From Silene latifolia (lineage: Eukaryota > Streptophyta > Magnoliopsida > Caryophyllales > Caryophyllaceae): DNA of 64,000 bases. The position numbers and the translations under genes were made by a program. The stretch is from assembly GCF_048544455.1 (NCBI RefSeq), contig NC_133534.1, positions 119,808,269 to 119,872,268 on the forward strand, given 5' to 3'. Positions 57,357 to 64,000 of this stretch are shown here, in pieces. The stretch's first letter is position 1; every line of letters begins with the position of its first letter. The notes under the pieces were generated by a model. That model was not told the DNA's origin and did no database searches. It saw only the letters and a list, made by a program, of their open reading frames with translations.

Positions 57357-57934
57357 GGTTGCGAGAAAGAGGGTTTGTGTCAAAGGGTTATTAGGAATAG
57401 TTGAATTGAAGGGGTTTTAATAAGTGTATATATATAGGAGTGTGAAATATTACAATGGTTCTTCTAATAACCATTGTTGTTTGTCACATTTTTTACAACG
57501 GTTCTTGAATAACCAATGTCTTTTATCATTTACAACGGTTCTTATATTAACCGTTATCTTTTGTCACACTTTTTACAATGGTTCTTGCATAACCATTGTC
57601 TTTTTTCCTACTTTTAACAACGGTTATGCAAGAACCGTTGTCGTTTGTCACACTTTTAACAACGGTTCTTGCACAACCGTTGTCTTTTCTCATACTTTTA
57701 ACAACGTTTATGCCAACAACCGTTGTCTTTTGTCATTTACAACGGTTCTTCTAATAACCAGTGTCGTTTGTCATAATTTTTACAACAGTTCTTCTAACAA
57801 CTGTTGTAAAAACGATGAATAAGTTTCGCGCCTAGGTTTCCTCCAATGTTTGACAACGGTACTCTTAGTACCGTTATTATATATTATTAAATGTTGTGTT
57901 TTTTTCGTTGTTAATGCGCATATTTGGCATAGTG
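57357..57934. mobile_element. CACTA-2: right end of a second CACTA transposon
   Basis: Ends ATTTGGCATAGTG at 57934 (inverted: CACTATGCCAAAT). 57450-57870 carries about nine units of 'acaacggttcttgcacaacc' followed by 'gttgtctttt', each able to fold into a GGTT/AACC hairpin; this is a subterminal array. CACTA-1 sits inside this element. The right flank is Athila gag (57935 on). The frame at 57424-57822 reads through the array and is not a gene. The left terminus is not in the window or is lost. Confidence 0.7.
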
Positions 57935-58549
57935 AAGGGAACCCAAACCAACCCACAATCTAACCCTCAAAATCACCCACAAAATCTACCAACCATGCTA
58001 ATATTATCATCATAGTCCGTACCTACCGAAGAAAGTCTACAGAATGGTACTCCTACACCCACACAACTAACGGGAAACTTTATAGCAAAATCCGCTTTCA
58101 TTCAATTGGTTAAAAGAAGCCAATTTGGGGCATGGCAAGTGAGGATCCATATCTTCACATGGAAACCTTTTGTAATTATTGTAAAGCTATCTCTCAAACG
58201 GGTGTGAATCAAGATCAAATACGATGGGTACTCTTTCCATTTTTATTTATAGGAGCCGCAAAGCAATGGCTTAAGAGCTTGGACAAAGATACTCTTGGCA
58301 TTGATTCATGGAAAAAGCTAGCCTTAGCTTTCTATAATAAATTCTACCCACCGGAGAAGACCAACATGCCTAGAGCTCAAGTCATGGGAATTAAGCAAAA
58401 AGATGAAGAATAACTATATGAAGCTTGGGCGCGTTTAAAGGCCATTTGTCGGTCTTGTCCTCATCATGGTCTTAGTTAATGGTTTCTAGTTCAACAATTT
58501 TGGAATGGACTTAATGAAGATTCAAGAAATGTTTTTAACATGGGGTCAA

Positions 58550-59537
58550 TGTTGGAGCTTGTCTCCTCCACAAATTAGTGTGATAACATTTGTAAATCTC
58601 TTACAGGTTCACAAGGGTATACTTCGTATTTTAATCAGTTGATTAACGATTACCTAATAACGGTTGGCTTGCTAGAAAGTTTGACGTTATTATCATACAG
58701 ATGGCGGTGATCAACTGGTCCCTAAAGGTAACACCTATAGGATGTGTTTGAGAGATGTGGTTATAGAAATATAATCACATTGATTCCTTATATGACTAAA
58801 CAGTTAGTCAATATGTTGATGAGACAATTATTTAATGAAGATTAAATAATATTAGTTGAGACGAATTAACTGTCATTTCGTAAATTGAATATAATAAGTT
58901 ATATTTAATTAAATGTATGTAATGTTAGCTTGGACGAATTAATCTGTTAATTCGTAATTAAATGTAATCGGTTATATTTAATATCAACAAGATGAATGTG
59001 TCATAGTGGTAATAGTGAGGGTACTCAAACCAAGAGGTCATGGGTTCGATCCTCACTAGATGACAATTTATATTTAACACATTTTTACATTTTTGGAAAC
59101 CGAAAATAAGGAATTAAAACTCCTTATTGTTTCGGTAATTGGGCCGGAAATTAGAGGATGAAAAATCCACCCTAATCTACCCTTATACACGGTTTAAGAG
59201 GGTGAGATGGGTGAATTCATTCTAACCTAATTTTTGCCCTAACTCAACCTTGCCACCTCTCATCGTAAAAAAACACAAAAAAAAACCTAAAAATTAATCA
59301 GTTAATTTTTGGATTGATTCTAGCAAAATCAAAGGGCATTTCTCATATCGTCTTGGGTGCAACTGATAGGAGAATATCATTGCGATATTGTTCATAGGCC
59401 ATAAAAGCTAGGACCGAAGGTTATTTATTAATCCTTTACGTTTTGTTTATGCATTTTATTTTTATGACTCGTAATCATCACTTTATAATTCGTTATAATC
59501 CTTAAAAATAAAGGGATGTATACAGATAAATCCCACA
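58550..59537 (+). repeat. Copia solo LTR in Athila-B gag
   Basis: 988 bp, TGTTGGAGCTTG to AAATCCCACA, TSD GTCAA at 58545-58549 and 59538-59542. Removing it and one TSD restores the gag with the same spacing as Athila-A (17 bases between 'acatggg' and 'accga'). Its start and its 'cagttgattaacgattac'-type block resemble the LTRs of Copia-1 to -3, so it is a diverged member of that family. Confidence 0.9.
58982..59067 (+). other. tRNA-like insert in the solo LTR, possible short SINE
   Basis: Contains an A-box-like TGTCATAGTGG at 58999 and a B-box-like GGTTCGATCC at 59043, about 45 bases apart, with terminal pairing TGTCAT/ATGACA. It is flanked by 10-bp direct repeats TTATATTTAA (58972-58981 and 59068-59077). 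The anticodon arm is not canonical, so it is not a working tRNA gene. The host LTR has other 'gttatatttaat' copies nearby, so the flanking repeat may not be a TSD. Confidence 0.5.
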
Positions 59538-59622
59538 GTCAAATTGTATGTTCACCGAAGTTGATGACAACTAAACTTGGGTGAAAAGGGAAGAGATGGC
59601 TACTCATAGCTCTCAATATGGT

Positions 59623-59870
59623 TGTTGACCCATATAGCTTATATGTTTATGTTTTGATGATGTCAAGGTGCTTTACAATTTATATACTTGTTGTGTATAA
59701 TCGTTTGTTAAGTATTTTAGAATTAACCTATTACAAGCAACAAGGGAGATTATGACAACTGCATGAAACGTTCAAGCCTTCAATCAAGATCAAACGGTTC
59801 AAGATTCATTCAAGAATTATGTAAAGACGAAGTCCGTCTAAAGATTAATCAAGCTTGGATGATGACGTAA
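59623..59870 (+). repeat. Truncated SIRE-like copia LTR start
   Basis: TGTTGACCCATATAGC, 'tgttttgatgatgtcaagg' and 'caagcaacaagggagatt' resemble the start of a SIRE-type LTR. It stops abruptly near 59870 where Ogre-type LTR sequence begins; right edge approximate. Confidence 0.5.
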
Positions 59871-60814
59871 CCTGTACTCGAAGATCTCCTTGAAGAGGTG
59901 CTAAAATGGACGAGAACATGCCTGGTTCGCGTGCTCTGTTTATCGCAAAACAGGGGTTTTTTCTCGTGGTTTTGTGTGTCCGTTTTGGCTTGATTTTCTA
60001 GGGTTCTAAGCAAGGTTTTCAGGTGATAATGGGAGATATTCATGTCTTTTGTCAAGGGTGTAGGTAATGGGGTATATATAGGAGAGAATTAGGGTGCAAA
60101 TGTAGGGTTTTAGAGGAGGTGTAACAGTTGGGCTCGGGTGGTGTTGCTGCTGATTTCGTGATTTTTCTAGGGTTTGGAGAGTGGTTTTCCTGAGGGTTAA
60201 TTAACGAGAATATGGCATGGATAGGGGGTAGTTGGGTCTTGGTTTGTGTAGTTGGTAGATGCGAGTTTTTGGCTGAAAAGGAGCAGGTTTGGTGATGAGA
60301 AATCGAACGGCGTTGGGCTGTTTCGTGTGGACTGGTTAGAGATCGAAAATGGCTGGTTTGGGCTGTTAGTAAGGGCGTTCGAACCAGGGACTATGGGAGG
60401 CTAGGTGAGTGGAAGAAAATTGGGTTTAATCGGATTAAAAATCGTCTTTTAATCGTTTTGAAAACGCATTTTAAAACGAATAAATGAACGATAAATAATC
60501 AAAATAAAAACTCGAAAATAGAAATTATTTGATTAAAAATCATTAGGTCAAAAATGCATTTTATTTAAAATCAATTTCTTGAGAAGTTATTTTTTAAATA
60601 AACTTTAAATTAACTTTAAATAAATAAAACATATAAAGACCTTATAAAAATTAACCAAAATAAAGACACTTTTATTTGATCTATATCATCAATCGAACTC
60701 CATTGATCTCGTCAGTAGGATTTTACCCCGCTCATACATTAACGTCCTATAATCATCGTTTGCTTTTCGGGAGTCTTATAAATGCCAGTATCGTGACGGA
60801 TACGGGTATCTACA
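59871..60814 (-). repeat. Tat/Ogre-like 3' LTR fragment
   Basis: Ends CGGGTATCTACA at 60814 beside a polypurine-tract complement, matching the LTR edge at 25682 (GGGTATCTATA). On the minus strand it starts TGTAGATACCCG. A TATATATA box lies near 60070. The left end is truncated against the SIRE-like fragment. The frames at 59849-60055 and 60676-60864 are unsupported. Confidence 0.6.
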
Positions 60815-63800
60815 GAGCCCCCACATTAACTAAGGTTTGGACAAGACGAAAGTCAAAGACCTGAGGATTCCGTGGGTCGTTTATTGTCCATTAGACTTGT
60901 GTGTATAAGCTCGCCAGCCATAAGCAGAGATCATACCTGAAACACGGTTTTGGACGCCTCAAACTTTCGAATGTGCTACTAGCGAGTTAATATCAAACTG
61001 ACTGCTTCATGTGTGCTGGGGTGGCTCAGCCTTCTATTTGAAAACAAAGCCTGGTGCTGGTGCTGGTGCTAGTGCTAGTTGCTGGTTACTGGTTGATGGT
61101 GAACGGAAATATCCCAAAAGAGACATATCGTTCGAAGGTCTTATCGACCTGCTTTTGCTTATTGCTGGAAGGTTCGCGAACCTGCTGGTGCTTATTGTTG
61201 GAAGGTTCGCTGACCTGCTGGTGCTTATTTTTGGAAGGTTCGCAGACCTGCTGATGCTTATTGATGGAAGGTTCGCTGACATGCTGGTGCTTATTGTTGG
61301 AAGGTTCGCTGACCTGGTAGTGCATATTGCTGGAAGGTTCGCTGACCTGCTGGTGTTAATTATTGGAAGGTTCGCTGACTTGCTGGTTCTTAGAGAATGT
61401 GATCCATAGCTCAGTATGTCGAGCTGTTCATGGAACCCATTTGCTTCAACGGACGTAACCCATAGCTGAGTTATGTTTGAGCTGCTTACGGGTGATGGCT
61501 AGCTGTGATAAACTTGTGGATTTAATTTGCTTCTTTTGGCTCACAGAGCCCCCATTGAAAATGGGTTCTAAAACGGAATGTTTTAGAGCCCCCAGTTGAT
61601 TGTTGATATCTTTGTGATGGTATCGGGTGTACAAACCTGTTAGCAATGGTGCTTTGCTTTTGCAAATGTACCTGTAACAAACTAGTATAGTACTATAGAA
61701 AGTAAAAATAAATCACATAGTTAAATCACATAGAAAATTTGAAGATTGACTTTGATTTTGATTTTTCGAAAGTTAGTATTATTGAAAAAAGTTGATTATT
61801 TTGAAATCATCGAAATTCAAAAGACTTGGATTTGAATTTGAAAGTTGCTTGAAATTTGAATTTGAAAATCGAAAGATTTGAATTTGATTTGAAATGAGGT
61901 TTGAATTTTGAATTTGAAAGTTGAAGGATTTGAATTTGACTAAAATGAGGCTTGAATTTTGAATTTTCTACATTAAATTTGACTTGGATGATTTGAAATT
62001 CGAGAGACCGGATGACTCTTGATGACTCGGGTACTTGACATATGAAGTTGACCGAGGTTGACTCGAATTAGAACAGACTCCTAAGTCTGCAGGAAACTTA
62101 GCTAAGACGATTGATAGACGACGTGAATCAAAAGTGGAAAGGTATTATAACTGCCAAGCGAGTCTTTTATGGAAGGCGGACCATATCAAGTCGAACATTT
62201 TTGCCAACACCGTCAGATAAAGCTCATTATGAAACCTGACAATTACTCATTTGAATCTAGATCCTCATCTTAGCCTAAATCGAATACTAAGACTGACGCG
62301 GTTGAAGGTGGCTTAATTTGGACTTAGGTAAGACCCATAAGAAATCGACAAGATGAAAGGTGGTTGGTGGGTGGATTGAATGCCTTATTTTGAAGGACTG
62401 CTTACGTATTTGCGTGGAGCGAAATCAAATCCGACGTAGTTCGATGAGGTGCATAAAATTGGTGTTTTTGTTTTTTGTGCGTACACACCCAAAGGTTTCA
62501 CCTAAGGTATCGTGTTGTATCCCGTTCTAGCCTGCAAGGTACCATTAAATCGTGTGTTTGGAGTTGGTGTAAAAGGCTTGGATGCTTTGGGTGTGGAGTT
62601 TGGTAATAAGGGTTTTGAATGGTAAACTATCACTCTGGAGGTTTGCTTTGTAGTGCTTAGGCCAATGGGTTATGGCTGCTGATGTGGTTGGAAATGGTGT
62701 CTCGGGTTTGATGAAACCCGAGTCCAAATGGGTTGGAAAATGATGTAGGTTCAAATTTCCATGTCTGGACCATATAGGCTTGGGTGTAATGACACAAGCT
62801 TAATGAATCCTCAAAATTCCTTACTATTTCCCTGTTACTGTCTCAAGAAGGACTTATGGGTATAATTGTAGAAAGTTTGTTGATGGTGCTAGCTGACCGT
62901 TTTGGCTCTGCCTTTTGAGCCTTGATCATGAGTGCATGATCTTTGACTTTTGGCTTCTACAACTTTGATATTTTTTTTTTCTTTTGTTTGTTTTTTTTTT
63001 TTTTTTACCTTTTGCTTTTTTTTGCCTTATTTTTTTTGCCTTTTGCTTTTTCTTTTTTCTTTTTGGCTTTTGCGTTGACGTTCTGATGCTTGTCATAATT
63101 GATTTCTCATTGAAAATTTGGTCTTCACCAATGGATTGGGTCAGTACTTACATAGGTCGGTCTTTTCTCTCTTCGAGATGGGATGATTTTGTGGGGAATG
63201 GGCTTGCCTTTCGTCATGGATATGAGAAACACGGAAAAGTCTGAGTTTGTCATAGGATCATCTAAGATCTTGTCTTATAGCACTGGTTTTTATGGAGGTT
63301 TTCTACCGCCAGACATGGAATAGGTAAAGGATGCAAACATGGGATCCTAATGTACCCTACCATTTAAAACGGAATATACTTTTACCCAGGGGGTGCCTTT
63401 GAATGTGATGTGCATTTTGAGTTGATTTGTTGATTGGAATGAAAACAGAAATGGAATCAATTTCATTGATATGAAAAGGAGTTAGACATAGTTGTAGGAA
63501 AATAAATCTTAGACTCGACTCAGACTAAGACTCGAACGCAAATTACGACTTGTAATTGTCAACATCGGTTTTGAAATTTTCTCTTTTCAAGAGTCGACTG
63601 AGATGTTCGGTTTGAAAGTTGGCCCGCTTTTGCAACTCGGTTTGACTTGGGAAGAAACTATGTGACCCGGGTTGACAGAGATCGATAGGGTTTCGAGGCT
63701 ACTCGTAAACAGACAGAGGATTCACTCTACTTAACAACTCGGGATGTAAATGGACTGGACTGGATTGGACATGATTAGACTCTGAAACGAACAACATGGT

Positions 63801-64000
63801 CTTAAACCCAAATAGACATCGACTTGATAACAGATTCGACTCATGTTCTGACTTAGACATAGACTTGGTTTAAACTTGACTCGACAATAGGTTCGACTTA
63901 CGTTTTGACTCGCACAAAGACTTGGCTTAGACTCGACCTAGCCTAGACTTGGTGTGACTAACCCGTACTTGGACCAACTTGGCTCGTGCCTCGTGAAAAA
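60815..64000 (-). mobile_element. Tat/Ogre-like internal 3' region, runs off the window
   Basis: Starts with polypurine tract (minus strand AATGTGGGGGCTC). It contains a 33-bp tandem array, AT-rich 'tttgaatttgaa' low-complexity sequence (61730-61970), and 62700-63560 homologous to 1-1020. After 63560 it passes into TGACTCG-rich sequence like the leader at 2425-3250 rather than into gag, so gag may be deleted here. No coding region recognised; frames at 61446-61646, 62545-62754 and 62984-63244 (a T-rich run) are unsupported. Confidence 0.6.
61146..61390. repeat. 33-bp tandem repeat array, about 7 copies
   Basis: Unit 'ggaaggttcgctgacctgct' plus 'ggtgcttattgtt', repeated with few changes. As 33 is divisible by three, frames stay open on both strands (plus: 11-residue LLVLIVGRFAD repeats; minus: Ser/Asn-rich repeats). 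Coding is not implied. Confidence 0.93.

Larger units (their letters stand above)
57935..59622 (+). pseudogene. gag: Athila-B gag fragment, split by a solo LTR
   Basis: Second Athila-type gag, colinear with 36114-36790. Readable parts are 'HLTGNF'-like DNA near 58065 and an open stretch at 58132-58413 ('MASEDPYLHMETFCNYCKAI', 'DQIRWVLFPFLFIGAAKQWL', 'KKLALAFYNKFYPPEKTNMP'). After a stop at 58411, 'LYEAWARLKAICRSCPHHGL' follows, and after the solo LTR 'FTEVDDN' and 'ATHSSQYG'. The N-terminal part is cut off by CACTA-2 and the rest by a SIRE-like LTR at 59623. Stops at 58411 and about 58478 break the frame. Confidence 0.85.

Noticed and set aside
57424..57822. 132-codon plus-strand frame
   Set aside because: It reads through the CACTA-2 subterminal hairpin array; the repeated Cys/His/Phe pattern comes from the 60-bp units.
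58999..59065. Functional tRNA gene
   Set aside because: No canonical anticodon arm and a poor T stem, in spite of box A/B likeness.
61011..61409. 132-codon plus-strand frame with 11-residue repeats
   Set aside because: Product of a 33-bp tandem repeat that is open on the other strand as well; no start context or domain.

Overview
The window is plant nuclear DNA made almost entirely of nested transposable elements. I found no host protein-coding gene, rRNA gene or functional tRNA gene that I can support. The element types (Ty1/copia, Athila, Tat/Ogre-like and Tekay/Del-like Ty3/gypsy, CACTA, a long-TIR MULE-like element) and AT-rich filler indicate a flowering plant, probably a eudicot with a large repeat-rich genome. 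The species cannot be named from sequence alone. Family calls come from reading motifs, primer-binding sites, termini and target-site duplications (TSDs) by eye. Divergence figures are eye counts, not alignments.

Layout, left third. 1-3768 is the internal region of a minus-strand Tat/Ogre-like gypsy element with a broken gag. Its primer-binding site is at 3748-3765, and its LTR runs from 3769 to 4567 and resumes at 23332-25682. Copia-1 (4568-23326, plus strand, TSD AGCAT) splits that LTR. It has two LTRs, a long leader carrying a MULE-like element (6737-7900), and decayed gag, protease, integrase and RT/RNase H. Copia-2 (14423-23300, minus strand, TSD ATAAT) is inserted in the 3' LTR of Copia-1.

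Middle. 25683-27225 is the 3' end of another Tat/Ogre-like internal region, with a ~95-bp and an 80-bp tandem array. 27226-29490 holds Ogre-type LTR-like pieces. 29531-30405 is a decayed plus-strand Ogre-type ORF1. From 31006 to 57353 lies a CACTA transposon (TSD AGG) that contains a 5S rRNA-like sequence. An Athila element (34183-56927, TSD GTGAC) sits inside that 5S-like sequence. Inside the Athila are a Tekay/Del-like element (37911-50968), which itself contains Copia-3 (38184-46981, TSD AATAT), and a Tekay-like solo LTR (51752-55279, TSD TATTT). A second CACTA end closes at 57934 inside a second Athila gag.

Right end. The second Athila gag (57935-59622) is split by a copia solo LTR (58550-59537, TSD GTCAA) that carries a tRNA-like insert. 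After a SIRE-like LTR fragment, a Tat/Ogre-like LTR and its internal 3' region run to 64000, homologous to the left edge of the window.

The only convincing intact coding sequence is the gag of Copia-3 (42554-43450, minus strand). Its downstream pol is decayed past recognition of the RT active site, yet its LTRs differ by only about 1%. The gag ends in a consensus splice donor with a fitting acceptor 92 bp on. This points to a recently mobile, trans-mobilised, gag-only copia family, which is the most interesting observation here.
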